Counted from the stretch's first letter, positions 23,091 to 36,537 are shown. The stretch is 64,000 nucleotides of DNA from Linyphia triangularis (GCA_963978545.1 OZ021724.1:33436433-33500432); one strand, 5' to 3'. A program made the numbers and translations. The notes: generated from the letters alone by a model not told the origin.

Positions 23091-26000
23091 AAAAATTCTG
23101 AATTAATATGTAATTATCTTCTTATTATATTCTGTTGAATGCACTTGTTCAATGCCATAAAATATGATAGTATATTTTAATAAATCAATAGTTATTAAAA
23201 ATATTAATATCCTGACACTAATTTAATCAACCAAAATTATCGTTAATATTTAAATAACGTCAACAATTATCATTGGAGGAGGGAGGGGGGGATCCTCCAT
23301 CTGCTATTTGTGCTTATAGTAATATATATGTCCTGGGTGTCATCTTGTCGATCACCTTCTGTACAAAACAAGGCCATTAATTTATAATCCTTCAATTGTA
23401 CACAAGTCACAGATTTTATTTCAATTTAATACTATTATATATATATATATATATTTTTGAATAATTAGTGCTTAGTTATATATTGTCTTGTTTTTAATAC
23501 TTGGTACCTAAAAAATTCCAGGCGGAGCACTTATTGTTTCTTTTCTTTCTATTTTTACATCCAATTAAAATATAAAGTTGAATAACTTGAATATCTGGTT
23601 AACTACGTCAAACTGAAAAACAGATGTCCATGAAAAATTTGTTCCAAGTTACAATTTAGAAGTTGTATTATTGTTTTAACTTAAACTAAATAAACTATAA
23701 AGAAGATATAAGACACGTGTGCGCTATGAATTTTCTCAAAAAACATCAGAACAAAACAAGTAGTTTAACTTAATTAATGTTATAATATCTTTTAAAAGAA
23801 AACCCTCTCCTACTTTTTTGAATTCCACCATTAAATGCCACTATTATGTTTCCACTATTCCACTATTATGTTTTCGAGATTATCAAACACTGCTGAAATT
23901 TCAGTTCCATACCTTGATAAGTTCTTTTTTAACAGTTATAGAATATTAAAAAGATAAAGTATTAATTTCGTCACAAATTTCTTTAAAATGCATTTATATT
24001 ATTTTCAGCCTAAGTAAAAAATTTCAAGAAACCAACTTTTAATTAATCATCATTTCACCCTAAATGTTACTAAACAATAACCAATAACTTTAACATTTAT
24101 ATTAAAATAATAAGGGATTGAGTCCCAAGCAATTATAATCTATGTTGTAACTAACAATTCATCACCTAATCTTTTTAAATTCGTTATCTTATTGAAATTT
24201 GATAAATTTTGATATAGTTAGAAGCACTCTAATGGAAAATTCAAACTCAGAGTCACCGAATTCCAAATTAGAAACCAGAGAAGACTTTACGATAAATATC
24301 TTTATTAATGGGTGTTGTGGCGTATTTTCTTTCTAAGATTTGTCTTTTTTTTTTTTGCGAATACTCTTTTATACTAATATTCAAGTTATATTCAATCTCG
24401 CCTTGCACTTTGGTAGTTGTTGTGCTTAGTCTTGATAAATTTTTTTGCTGGGAATCAACTGAAATCTCCAATGTTGAGAGAGCTTTGGCAGTTCCTGGTA
24501 CAGCAGAAGTTTCTCCATGCCTTGAAATGCCTAATATGGCTGCTTTCCAGTCACATGCTTCCAAATACATACCTTATTTAAAACAGTTAACATTGTTAAA
24601 AAAGTTCGCTTACTCTTGAAGATTTACAATGGTTGATATACCCGCAACTTATCTTTCAATAAACCTAACTTACAGCTGCCTGAGGTAAAACGAGGACTTA
24701 TCGGGCAATTTAGAAGGATGGTATTCTTTCGCTAATATTTTTTTTTTATTTTTACTCTTTCAACTGGAGTGCGAAGTGTGTTAAAAAGTTTTTGCTTTAG
24801 CTTATGGATAGTAAGCCCAGTTTTTAATTTAGTTTTTTTCTTCTTCATCATTGCTTCATTTTAGTCGTTCTTTATGCATGAGGGAAAATGATCAAGCATC
24901 AGCTGCAGACGATCCAAATCCAATGTTGAAGTATTGTTTAAAAGCAGTACGAAAAAGTTTATATTTCAATTTCGAGCCATTTTTATATTTTTTCACAGTA
25001 AAAAAAATCTTTTAAAAATATCTCTTACTTAACTAACCTTGCATTAATAAATAATGAAATATCTTCTGCCATCTTTTGATAAAATGTTATATAAATTTAA
25101 AAAAAAAAAAAAATAGCAAGGATTAGTGGCAAATGGTTAACATTTATCAAAAAACACAAAATATGGGTGAGAAAAAAACTCAAAATAATGGGTTATTTAA
25201 TCATCGATATAAACTTTACTTGCTAACTTTAAATAGTTAAGAACTACGGTATCGTTCTCTTGCATTAATTCAAAAGACTTTAGAAGAAGCATACTTTAAG
25301 GTATGTTAAATTGTAAAGTCTGAAATTGATCACTTAGAGTTCCTCTGGTATCGCTTTGGTATCATTCTTCAAACAGATAAGAAACTTTCACACTTGAAAA
25401 AAAAAAAAAAAGGGGGTTTCCTGAGTGAATACATGCGGGGTTTTTTTCTGGACCAGTGACATTGAATTAAGAAACACCTGTCGGTCCGTTGTGTGGGATC
25501 ATCTTATGTTTCAATATTATTAATGTATTCTTTTGTTCATATGGAGATCCAAAGGATTCTTTGAAAATCAGTTTGGGAAAATTTCAAGCAGGAATTTTTT
25601 ACAGTGGTTTTCCGAGAATGTAGTTATTGATGACAAAAACAAGGTTCCTCTTACTTGTGCACTTCTTTAGAAAATGTGTGGCTGCATTACATGTCGTGAC
25701 TTTCAACGCCCATTGAAACATCTGCACAAGTCATTATTCTTTTGAAAGTACATAGGCGTGATCAGTATGGAAAATAAAGAACGACAACGGAATGCTATTT
25801 CCAGAAACTATTACGTATCTGTAAAAGTATTTTCTTTACAAGCATCAGCTTGTATTTAGGAAGCAGTCGCATGGATGGTGGTTTTAAAAACACTTGAGTG
25901 CAAACAATCACCTTAAATAATCGAATTATTTCTGAAAATATTAAACAATGTAGAGCAATATTTTTTAATTTAACTTATACACAGGATAATCTGATTTTTT

Positions 26001-26880
26001 TTAACTCTTCAATTCCAAAAAACAGAGCTAAAAAGACAAGGGAAGAGATACCCTAGACTAAGACAACTTTCAAACGGATTATAAGTTTACATTTTCCACG
26101 AGGAAGATTTTCTTGAATAATAACGGTTTTCTCCTATTCATAAGCAAGATACAGCCTACGTAAATAATAACAAAGATAGCAAAGAGTTGCTAGCTTATTA
26201 TAAAGATTGTATTCTCCTTAAATTCGTTGCTTAAGCAATTTTGTGGGTATTTAATTGGCAGCTATACATTATTGAACATAACATAATAAATTGAGAATTT
26301 TCCCTTTCTTTTCTTTTCGAAAAATTCTCACATCTTGATTTCAATTGCATAAAATGAACCTTGGCGATTTTGATACAAAGTGCGAGTTTGGCTTTGCGGT
26401 CAGGATTTTCCCATTCGTTTATCCGAAGCTGTGAATTTAAATATACAACTTTACCTTACAGATCATATATTATTACTGAACAGTTTTTTTTTTATTTTTT
26501 TATTTTTTTTTTTTTTTTTTTTAAAAAAACAGAATACATATTTCAAACGCTTTTGGATTTTTATTTTTCAAAATCGATTTTAAAAGCATTGTTGTTTCGC
26601 TAAAGTTTTGTCAAGTTTAATATTTTTCTTTTAACCAAAATAATATTTTCTTACGATAGTAACTTTTGAAAAATAATATCCTTTGCTTCACATTACTTTT
26701 TCAGAAATGTGAATTTTCAAAAGTTTCCAACAAATATGCGAAATAGTAAATTTAAAGATTAAACTGTTTTTTTAAAAGTTACATGCTTGACATGTTACAT
26801 TGATAATATAATTTCTTAAAGATTTTCGAAATTGACCTTACATTTGCTTTTTAGAAGACTACAACTCAATATTTACTCTA
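23091..26880. other. AT-rich stretch, nothing recognised
   Basis: Contains an (AT)n run at 23436-23454 and several A- and T-runs. Overlapping frames of about 100 codons on both strands at 24268-24619 show no recognisable family. No RNA gene or paired repeat ends. Confidence 0.6.
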
Positions 26881-26941
26881 TCAAAGTAATTACTTTCAAC
26901 TACCCATATTTTTGTATAAGGTAGTAAAAGAATAGCATTCG

Positions 26942-26976
<35 letters not shown>

Positions 26977-27647
26977 CTTGTTTGTATTTCTCCACGTTTT
27001 GGAAAATCCTGATTTAAATAAAAAAAAATTATCTGGAAAAAATGTATATCAGTGTGTCTGTGGTCAGTATAACTCCCTAACAAATTGACCAACGATGTTT
27101 AAATTTGGTGCGCGGGTTGGTGGTGGCTATGGGACCTACTTTTAAGGTTTTCGTCAAAATCGCTCATGCGCATAAGGTTGAAATCATGAAAAATCAATAA
27201 AAAATCATGTTTTTCAGCTATTGCTAAAAAACGTCTCTTAAGATTTTGATTAAAATCTCTTTGCTAATGCCTCTTAAGGTGTTCTAATCGTCCCCACCTC
27301 CGAATTTCGTAAAAGTGCGATAAAGGCTTAAAAAGTTGAATAACGAGGGCCTTTAACACAGAGCTCTCTGCCCTTGAGCATCGACAATCAACGATTGATT
27401 TTTTTGCGTTTCACGCTCAAGAAAGAACATTGCAATGTCTATCGAATAAAATCGTCAGTTTTGCCATTTTGGCGTGATTTTGATTTCTGCCCTTGTGAAA
27501 ATCATTGCCAAAAATATCGCCAAATTTGCCATATTTATTTAAATGAATGAAAATATGAAAACGGTATATGTAACACCATGTCACATTTTAATGCAATGAC
27601 CAATATTATAGTGTAATTGAAAGTTGCGCGATATTCCACGCCCCTAG
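26881..27647 (+). mobile_element. family A Helitron-like element, copy 3
   Basis: One of the best preserved copies. Starts A/TCAAAGTAATTACTTTCAACTACCC region at 26881, carries the 3' subterminal GTGTAATTGAAAGT near 27611 and ends CGCCCCTAG at 27647 followed by T. No target duplication. A long A-run sits at 26945-26972. Confidence 0.75.
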
Positions 27648-28533
27648 TTCGTTTAAGGAAATACAGTTAACTAGCTTTATAACCTGGCTTTGCTGCTCGT
27701 CCTATGGGAAAGGTAGACTTTTTTTTAGTTACGGTTTTAGTATGTATACTATTTTAGATAATTTAATAAATTTATTATGTTGGGGAGGTGCATTTTATCG
27801 CTAAACATGAAAATCCTACATTTTTTTATCCATGAGGATTTCACAGACTATTTTCGGATATGTTTAAAGTCACCAATATAACGTAATATTTAAGATCGTT
27901 AATAATATATTTAAATTTTTAAATTTAAGTGTTCAATTTGTTTGTTACTTGGCCGTGTGGCCAGACATTTCAGTGATATGTGTCCAAAAACTTTCCAGAA
28001 ATTCTCTTTGAGGAATAGCATTTGATGAGGACGTCATTTTAATGTAAGGTCAACGGAAAAATTTAATATCTTTTAGCTATCTTTTCGTGTAGTTAAAAAC
28101 TGTCTTTGACAACAGTTTATACAAAATAATTTTTAGAAGGGAAACAATGTGACTGTCTGATCATGACGCCATTCTAATGTTGTTAACTCAGTGACAAGAA
28201 AATAAAACAATTACAAACAAATATTAAATCCCCCTATTTCTAGGTACGTGAGATCGAATTTTTAACGCTCCAAATAATATGCATGGCAAATTTGGTAAAG
28301 ATTCATTGATTGATAAAGACATTGTTGTAAAAGTTCACATATATCCATGCCTTCATGGTTTCAGTTAGATTACTCAATAGAACTGCATACTGTTTAGGTT
28401 TCCCCAATGTTTAAAAGATATTATGAAAAAGAAAAATAATAAAAAGAAATATTAGACAAAAGCTCGGTATGATGTTTTCTGTCTTTTTAAGCATATTTTG
28501 ATACCGATTGATAGTTTCCGAATGTAACCATAA
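27648..28533. other. AT-rich stretch, nothing recognised
   Basis: No credible open frame, RNA gene or repeat terminus. Confidence 0.6.
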
Positions 28534-29868
28534 TCTATAATAATAAAACAAGCTGTCTGTGTATCTGTGGATCTACAGAAAGCTACTTAAAATTGGAGTA
28601 AAACTCTGAAATTTTCAACAAAAGTAGTTTTGGCCTTCTAATTTTGCCTATGACAAACAGAATGTTAAACTTTTAATTAGTTATTTTTCAATTAATTTTT
28701 TTTACAAAGTGGCTTCAAATTGAGGTATAGCTCTGAAATTTTCAACACAAGAAGTTTTGGCCTTCTAATTGGAATTTTGAAAAACATAATGTTAAAATTT
28801 AATTAGTTATTTTTTAATTAATCTTTTTTACAAAACGATTTCTAATAGGGCTATGGCTCTGAAATTTTCAAGATATTGGCCTTCTATATTGGCCTTCTAA
28901 TTGGACATTTGAAAAACAGAATTAAAAAAAAAAAAATTAGTTTTTTTAATTAATTAAAAAATATTTCACAAAATGATTTCTAAATAGAGCTACAACTCTG
29001 AAATTATCAACATAAGTAGTTTTGGTTTTCTAATTGGACCTTTTGACAAAAAGAATGTTAAAATTTTAATTTGTTTTTTTAATTAATTTTTAATTAATAT
29101 TTTCACAAAAAGCGACTTCTAATTGGCATAGAGCTCTGAAATGTTCAACATAAGTGGTTTTGGCCTTTTAATTGGACTTTTGAAAAACACAATTTTAAAT
29201 TTTTATTTCGTTCTTTTTTTAATTAATTTTTTTAATTGATTAATATATATTTTACAAAACGATTTCTAATAGGGCTACAGCTCTGAAAATTTCAACATAA
29301 GTAGTTGTGGCCTTCTAATTGGACTTTTGATAAAAAGAATGTTAAATTTTTAATTTGTTTTTTAATTAATTTTTTCACAAAATGCGACTTCGAATAGGCC
29401 TAGAGCTCTTAAAGTTTCAACATAAGTAGTTTTAGCCTCTAATTTTGTTTTCCACAAACACGTGTTAAAATAATCTTAAAGGGGTGTTGTATTATTGTAT
29501 TAACGAGGAATTTTTTTCACTACAAGGGAGAGGCTTCCAATATTAAGGCTTTACGTAGCAATTAGATTTTAGTGAGTGAAGCGAGATTACGTTTACGCTG
29601 AAATTAACCTTTCAGCTAGCGAAACGAGCCCATGCTTGCATAGCAATGAACCTTTTGACGAGTGAAGTAAGCTTGTGCTTATGTGTCAATGAATTTTTCA
29701 GCGAGCGAAGCGAGCTCGATTTTGTGTAGCGATGAACCTTCCTGCGAGCGAAGCGCCAAAAACTGGGATCTATTCACCAATGATGGATTTCCGCAACGTG
29801 GGGCCTCACAGCTGGCCAAAATATTGCACATGGTAAAATTTCGTAGCGAAGCACAGGTATTCAGCTTG
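28534..29868 (+). mobile_element. Helitron (non-autonomous), copy 2
   Basis: Starts TCTATAATAATAAAACAAGC and ends GGTATTCAGCTTG, where CTAG has decayed to CTTG. The hairpin CGTAGCGAAGCACA before the end is slightly altered from the family. Inside are seven imperfect units of 125-145 bp, each with CTCTGAAATTTTCAACA and CTTCTAATTGGAC, then about five units of about 43 bp with AATGAACCTTTCAGCGAGC. Confidence 0.85.
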
Positions 29869-30929
29869 TTAGAAATAAAGTAAATAATATGAAACTGTTG
29901 TGTAATACAAAAAATCGTTCAACATTAAAAATTTTCATTCTTACAAATACTCATTGAGTGCTTTATTAAACTCTAAATTTTACATTTGATTAGGCAAATA
30001 TTTTACAAAATAGAAACTTTCTGGAAAAATATTGCAACTTTACTTACAATTGAATATTATAAGCTATGCAAAATAAAATATATAAACAAGGATTTGTTTT
30101 ACAAATTAAAATTTTTATTTTGGGCGGTTGATGTTCTTATTTCGCGTCTCGCTTTTCTGTTCTACCTGATATATTCCAAATATACTTAAAATACGGTTAT
30201 ATTAAATATACCAGATATTTTAAATATACTTAAAATGCGCATATATAGTTGAATGCTTTACCGACTGGTTCTCTAAGAAATTGAGCATTTTCCATTTGCC
30301 AGTGTTCATAGAAATTTTAAAATTTACGATGAATAAATAGAATTTTTAAAAATTATTTTCAAAAACGACATAATTCAATGTAAAAAATATTAAACTACTT
30401 ATATTTCATGCAATAGTTTTACTCTCACACTATCAGGGTATGGATATCATTTACCTCTGAGTCATGAACGGATTTAGTCGAAGGAGAACTTGTATCCTTA
30501 TCTTTGTATTTCAGCAACAAAAAGTAGAAAAGTATCTTTAATGTGTGGGAATAAATTAGATGGAAAACACTTTAAACAGGACGTGATTAAGTAACCTTGC
30601 GTCCTCGCAAAAGTTCTCTTATTAGTTATTACGTCGATGACATTTTCGCTAAATCTAAACATCGAACACTGTGTCCGGGTAACAGTCATATCACACGCAT
30701 CACCAGCGAAGCGTGCCAAACGATAAGCAAATTTCCAGAAAAGGTGAGAAGTCATCAGGTAAAAAGATCCAAACAAATAAATTATAATCCCATTCTAATT
30801 TTAGCACCTGCAATCCAAACTTCCCACTATTTGCTATTATTTATTAGCAACATTTATTTTTTCCCCCTCTCCTACCTACTGGAAATACGGGTGTTGGAGG
30901 CAGTTAAATAAACCGCAGAATTTGCATTC
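29869..30929. other. stretch without recognised gene
   Basis: A 67-codon plus frame at 29986 and overlapping 92/104-codon frames on both strands at 30498-30911 have no recognisable motif. Confidence 0.5.
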
Positions 30930-31165
30930 TATTTTCCCGCCGGCAGGTTTCGCAAGAACACCGAACTTTTGGCGGTCAGATGGTGACGTCAAATGGAACA
31001 TTCAATACGGGGAGGTTATTAGTAGGGGTTAATCGCTCTTTTCTCTGTCTTATCAAGGTCGAAGTTTACGTCGGCTGACGAATAATGAAGCGCATTAAGG
31101 TACCAATTGTATTTTACCTGACACCTTGCAAAATCGACGATTTCTAAGAGGTCTGGGGTAACTGC
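30930..31165. promoter_or_regulatory. GC-richer island with CRE and E2F-like sites
   Basis: TTTCCCGCC (E2F-like) at 30933-30941 and a perfect TGACGTCA (CRE) at 30984-30991 in a local G+C-rich stretch. Such motif clusters occur in promoters, but no gene start, TATA box or open frame follows that I can identify. Single motifs can arise by chance. Confidence 0.3.
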
Positions 31166-32045
31166 TGGAACCGTTACAAAATTTATTTTCAGTCAAGTTT
31201 AGTTGTGTGCTCTGGGCTAGGTTATTTGTCGCGTAGTTCATGAAAATTACATGGCAATTTTGATTGAAAGAAATAACTTCATATGTTTTAAATATGAAAG
31301 CTAGAAAAGATAATGAGAAATCCGAAGTATGAATAAGAATGATTTCATTTATATATCTGCTTCTTACATGCTATTGAATTACCAAATATTCTAATGCTAA
31401 TAACATTCCGTCTTTTGGAGATTAAAAATTAGATGACTTTAAATTACATCAGGTTGTTCACAAATTATTTGTACTGTCTTCACCATATAGTTTTTCAACT
31501 TGTGGGATAAAATTCGAATAAAAGTTTCCTATGAGAATGATTTTTTTTTTTTTTTTTTGTGAAAATGTTGTCTTTGTTTCAATCAAAGTTTAATAAACTG
31601 CTGAAAAATTATATAGATTTTTGCAACAACATAAACTAAAACAAAGGTATCACTAAGTTTAGAGTACACAACTAAATGTGAAAACATTACAAAATGATTC
31701 ATAATTTATGTTAACTGTATCATTAAAACCCAACGTCGCACAGTGGGATATTTGCCTAAAAAAACTGTTCAAAATTTAATTTTTAAAATTTCCGCCTGTA
31801 CTCTTTTTTTACATACATGGTTTATTAATTATAGAACCTTGGTCCGTATCTATTTTTTTTATCTGAGAAACTTTTGAGTGAATTTTTTTGAGTGAAAATT
31901 TTGAGAATGTCTTGATCTTCATGACTCGAACGCAAAAATGGCATTCAACAATAGTTTTAAACATGCAAATTAGGTGATGAAAAGCAGTTATTTCAAGAAG
32001 AATGGGAAATTATTTTTTCTTTGTATCCGGAAAGGAGCAAGAGGT
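31166..32045. other. AT-rich stretch, nothing recognised
   Basis: T-run at 31541-31558. No gene or repeat ends seen. Confidence 0.6.
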
Positions 32046-32350
32046 TACAACCCAAATTCAAAATAATAGAATGGCAGAACTTTCTAAACAAATATTGACA
32101 ATGCGTCGTGTAAATTAAACATATGCAAATTAAAAGAGTGACGTATGATATTCAGGAATTGGCAAAATAATTTTCAACAACTATGGAAATACTATTTTAA
32201 CAATTTAAGGATCATTAACACATTTAAAAATTATGTAAATTTTTTATATGAGTCAAAAAATCAGAATATTCAATTCATTTAATATGAATTTGAAAAGCAG
32301 ACCAAATATTTGCATACCTGTTAACCGATAGGTTGCGACAAGTATAAAGC

Positions 32351-32536
32351 TTGGTGCTCGGAAAATTTTACTTTAGTCTGTTGCTGAAAATTGGTCGTCA
32401 TTGTGATATTTCTGAAACAACGAAATCTTATATTTTATCATTGTTTAAAGCTAGAAAGAAACAACAATTTATTTCGGATCAAATTAATATGTTACAACCT
32501 ACAGTTTCGAAAATTTTAAAGGAATATAGAAACTAA
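32351..32536 (+). pseudogene. Tc1-like transposase fragment, helix-turn-helix part
   Basis: A 61-residue frame contains ISETTKSYILSLFKARKKQ and FISDQINMLQPTVSKILKEY. The alternation of a helical segment, a turn and a STVS-like recognition helix is the first DNA-binding helix-turn-helix of Tc1/mariner transposases. It stops before the second helix-turn-helix. A following in-frame-like remnant at 32707-32820 has EITKDEHEQRRAQLFWCKEK, like the segment just before the first catalytic aspartate. Catalytic residues are missing, so it cannot be active. Confidence 0.7.
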
Positions 32537-33099
32537 AAAGTAACAGAAGCAAATGTGGTAGAAGCTTGTAACAAGTGCCAGAAATGAATGCTAATTAAAA
32601 CGATTCGTCCGAAATAATCGCTTTAAAAATTTTTGGTTTTTTTTGCATCAAGAAATGCTGGAAAGAATCTGGAGTTGACGTATTCAAGTCAAGTACACTT
32701 GAGCGATTGCATAAATTTGAGTTTCAATCGGGGGTCTCCGAGATAACCAAAGATGAACATGAGCAGAGACGTGCACAACTCTTCTGGTGCAAAGAGAAAC
32801 TCATCTACGGTAATTCCTTTGATAAATCTTGTTTAAGACTCCAGATGAGCTTCTCTTTGCACCAGAAGAGTCGTGAGTCGTGCATGTCTCTGCTTCATGT
32901 TCATCTTAGGTTTTGCTTTTGGAACCCATGATTGAAACTCAAATTTACCCAATCGCTCAAGTGTACTTGACTTGAACACGTCAACTCCAGATTCTTTCCA
33001 GCACTTCTTGATGCAATTTTTTTTTTTAAAAGCGATTATTTAGGACAAATTGTTTTAATTTGCGCTCACCTCTGGCAGTTGTTACAAACTTTCTGCCAC

Positions 33100-33300
33100 A
33101 TTTACTTCGATTACTTTTTAGTTGGATGGTTCTTCTATATTCAAAACTGTAGATTGTAAAACATTCATTTAAACTGAAATAAATTGTTGTTTCTTTCCAA
33201 CTTTAAACAATGACAAAATATACGATATTCGTTGTTTCAGAAATACTACGTTGAGGATTCAGCAAAAGACTAAAGTAAATTTTCCGAGGGCCAAGCTTTA
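33100..33300 (-). pseudogene. Tc1-like transposase fragment, mirror copy
   Basis: Minus-strand counterpart of 32351-32536 in the right arm. It carries extra substitutions and a broken frame, so it does not appear as an open frame. It is recognised only through its near-complementarity to the left arm. Confidence 0.6.
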
Positions 33301-33806
33301 TACTTTTCGCAACCTATCTGTGAACAGGTATGCATACGTTTTGTTTGCTTTTCAAATTCATATTGGATAAATTGACAATTCTAATTTTTTGACCCATATA
33401 AAAATAAACATAATTTTAAATGTGTTAATGACCCTTAAAATGTTAAAATAATATCAGTATAGTGATTGAAAATTGTTTTGTCAATTCCTGAATAACATAC
33501 GCCACTCTTTTATTTGCATTTGTTCATTTTACACGACGCATTGCCAAGTTTTGTTTAGAACGTTCTGGTATTATATTATTTTGAATTTGGATTTTGTTGC
33601 TTCATTTGCAACAATTCTGGGAGAGTTCTTAAACGTTACAATCTAAACAGATAACATAAGATGTATCATCTTGAATTTTGTCGAAATATTTCTTGAATTC
33701 TAAAGCAAAGGAAGAAAAATTACATTTTTATTAAAACAGCATTTCCGTATAACAGAAGTCCTTTTTACAGTTTACCAATAAATCAGAATTAGCTATAAAT
33801 GATTCA

Positions 33807-34880
33807 TATGAAGGGGGCTTTATTATTGGTTCAAAAATCATAAAGTAATTTGATGATTGTATTTCAAATGTTACAAAAACACAATTTTCAAACCTTCCAA
33901 ACGCCTCATTTATAAAACAGCAAGTTTCATAGGTTTGCAGTTGTCTAAAAGATATTTTCAATATTTTTCTCTAGCTTTGAATTTTTCAACGTACATAACT
34001 TCTAGAGCTCAGCTAATACTCTGTATGAAATGTTGCAATTACAAAAATGTGATAGAAGATAATTTCTTAGAAAAAAAAAATTAAATTAAAGCTTTGTTTA
34101 CAGAAAAGCTATACAAGAAGTCAGTATTATTTGAATACAGTTGTTTAGTTTTTTTCTATTATTGTTATTGTTTTGAAGCTGGGAAAAAATTAATTTGTAC
34201 ATGTACAGATGGATGCTAGTCAATGTTAGGAGTTACGATCACGGTTTTATTGCGCTTCTTAAAAAGAAACGAAATCGTGTGATATTGATCTAAGTTTAAG
34301 TTTTCACTGTATTCTTTATCAGGAAAATTTAGCATGTATGTTTCCTAAAGACATTTCTTTAACCATGGAACGAGTTGTTCAATTTGTGAATTTTATTAGG
34401 TAATAAGTTAAATCACAGACAATTTAAATCATTCTGAGCTGAACTGATGTCTCAGTACGGTGATGTTCTCTATCATACAGAAATTCGATTGCTAAGCAAA
34501 GAAAAAGTTCTTGAACGATTTTCCTTGCGTCGAAATGAAGTTCAGCTTATTTCTTTTTAAAAAGTCGGTTATGTTTGCTCTGTGACTTTTGGAGTAGAGT
34601 CGCATTTCTTCTTCAAAATGTAATGTACTACAGTTTGACTTCCAAAATAAGCAAAACGATTTCAAATATGCTGAGCAAAATCAATACTTTTGAAGCCAAA
34701 CTGGGTATGTTTTTAAAGGAAATAAAAACGAACGACTTCTCTCGATTTAAACTATTTGAAGAACATGAAGTTGCAAGAAATCTCTTTGTTGATATAAAGA
34801 AGAAAACTGTAAAACAAGATGCTTTTTTGAGTATCACCCGTAGTTCACCTAAAAAAAACCTATCGTTTCACGGACATAAA
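33807..34880 (+). pseudogene. broken hAT transposase, ZBED5/FAM200-like
   Basis: Pieces in three frames follow the order of the ZBED5/FAM200/GTF2IRD2-type hAT transposase. FSLALNFSTYITSRAQLI near 33974-34020 stands where the family has a D-ESTD motif. CTDGC-stop-SMLG comes near 34202, then HGFIALLKKK, HCILYQENLA near 34307, VVQFVNFIR, LYHTEIRLLSKEKVLERF near 34475, and ISKTISNMLSKINTFEAKLG near 34640. The expected DES acid is altered and stops and frameshifts are frequent, so it is dead. The family identification is from remembered motif patterns. No terminal repeats or target duplication were found. Confidence 0.75.
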
Positions 34881-35749
34881 TAATACTACAATACATTTCG
34901 TATGATAGAAAATCAATGGGCCGTAGAGTTCGACAAAATGCGTGAAATCTGCGGGAACACGCATTGAAAATCAATTTCACACCATAGAATTAACCTCGTG
35001 CGTGAATTCACACATTAGCACATCATGTTTAAATTTTTAAAAATAATCCTCCATTTTATAACTCCAGCGATCCTCCTAGCTGTTTTTCGGAGTGTTACCT
35101 CCCTGCCCTTTTTCTTTGAAAATTGCGTCCTTTTCTGAAAAAAATGCAAAAAAAAAATTCCGTTTATTTTCCGACGGAATCCTATATACGGATCACCCCC
35201 TTCAAAATCGCCTGTTACGCATGCATTCATGTTCAAACGTGCCTCGCACAGACCAATGACTGTTGATACCACGTGAGCCATTAGTAGGTAGATTAAGGGG
35301 GGAGGCGTCCTACAATTTCCAAATGTAATTTCATGTGTATTTCACCGGCTTTTTACCATGCCTTCTTGCACAAAATAGAAAAAAAAGGTAATTGGGATTT
35401 TTTTTTTTTTGGCGCCGGTATGACTTTTTCAGAAGTTTAGATCATTTTGGATGTCTATCACCGGCGTTTTATCGGGATATCATAAGTCGTCAAATTTTAC
35501 TTCTCTGTCATTGGCGAGATAGTTTTCGTAGTGTTGCCGCCATTTTCCCGATAATTTTCGAGGTATCGCCGGTATTTGCTCAATAGTTTTGCGGGACACC
35601 AACGCAACGTGGTATCACCGAACGGCATAGTGGTAAGAGATAGTTTAAGGTTTACAAGCATCAAGTGTTTTAGTAAGATTTAAAAATCATTTTCAACTGT
35701 GATACGCGAAATCGCGATCGTGCATCACTGTTATTGTTTCAGTTATTAA

Positions 35750-35788
<39 letters not shown>

Positions 35789-36360
35789 TATTTTGCTTTA
35801 GTTTAAAGAAAAATTAATTTAAAAAATACCCTTTGGATTTAAAAAAAAACAACTTAAAATTTAGAGAGGGGGGGGGGGAATACCCTTCGGAAATATTGGA
35901 CTGGTGAACACTGATGGGCCATAAAAACAATACAATTTCTGAGGCAAATATTTTTAATTCTAACATAGGCCTGCTGAAAAGTGAACTGATTGATCTCCAG
36001 CAAAACATATAATTTAAGATTAGGTGAACACAAAAAAATCATCTTCTGATTTTTGTTTACAACTTGATCAAAGTTAGTACCCGACACTTTTAACCAATAT
36101 AATTATCATCTTTTTCGTTCGACGTACTTCAGAACTTTCAGTAACTTATCTTAGAAATTGAAAAAGTATAATTATTGAGTTTTGTTTCTTACCATTTCGT
36201 AATATATATATATATATATAAATATATATATATAGACGATTAATTGATCGAATGTTGAAAACTAAGAAGAAAAAAATGTGAAGGATACTAAAAGTGTTTC
36301 TCTTGTAGTTTAACTAAATTTATAAGAACCTTTTGAAGTCAAGAGTATAAAGTAAGGGAT
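34881..36360. other. stretch without recognised gene
   Basis: A-run at 35757-35786, poly-G at 35869-35878, (TA)n at 36203-36233. Short overlapping frames only. Confidence 0.55.
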
Positions 36361-36429
36361 CGTTTTGAAAAACTTGCAAACAAATCGCAATATGCTCTCG
36401 AAACATTCGAATTTTCTTCAATCGAATCG

Positions 36430-36537
36430 AAAAGTGTTTGTGGTAGTGGGGAGAGGGGGGGGAGGAAAGAGAGAGAGAGAGAGAGAGAATCGCATGTTTC
36501 CGGCTGCACTACCATTTTCGATCAAGGGCCTCCACAG
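36430..36537. mobile_element. orphan right end related to the hAT at 20659
   Basis: A G-run and (GA)n lead into TCGCATGTTTCCGGCTGCAC at 36490-36509, identical over 20 bases to 22006-22025 near the right end of the hAT element. It then ends GGGCCTCCACAG, a degraded form of its terminus. No left end was recognised upstream. Confidence 0.5.

Larger units (their letters stand above)
32046..33596. repeat. 1.55-kb inverted repeat of Tc1-like fragments
   Basis: Left arm 32046-32806 and right arm 32843-33596 are inverse copies with scattered differences, around a 36-bp loop. Outer ends share CAAATTCAAAATAATA-type sequence and inner ends share AGATGAG/CTCATCT. Each arm encodes parts of a Tc1-like transposase. 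The two fragments are therefore head to head, and a transcript across them would fold into a hairpin of about 750 bp. Whether it moved as one foldback unit or arose in place is not clear. Confidence 0.85.

Noticed and set aside
24268..24619. Overlapping frames of about 100 codons on both strands
   Set aside because: No recognisable domain; overlap on both strands points to low stop density and not coding.
35612..35645. tRNA-like word CCGAACGGCATAGTGGTAAG
   Set aside because: Resembles a SINE box A region, but no box B, body or tail follows.
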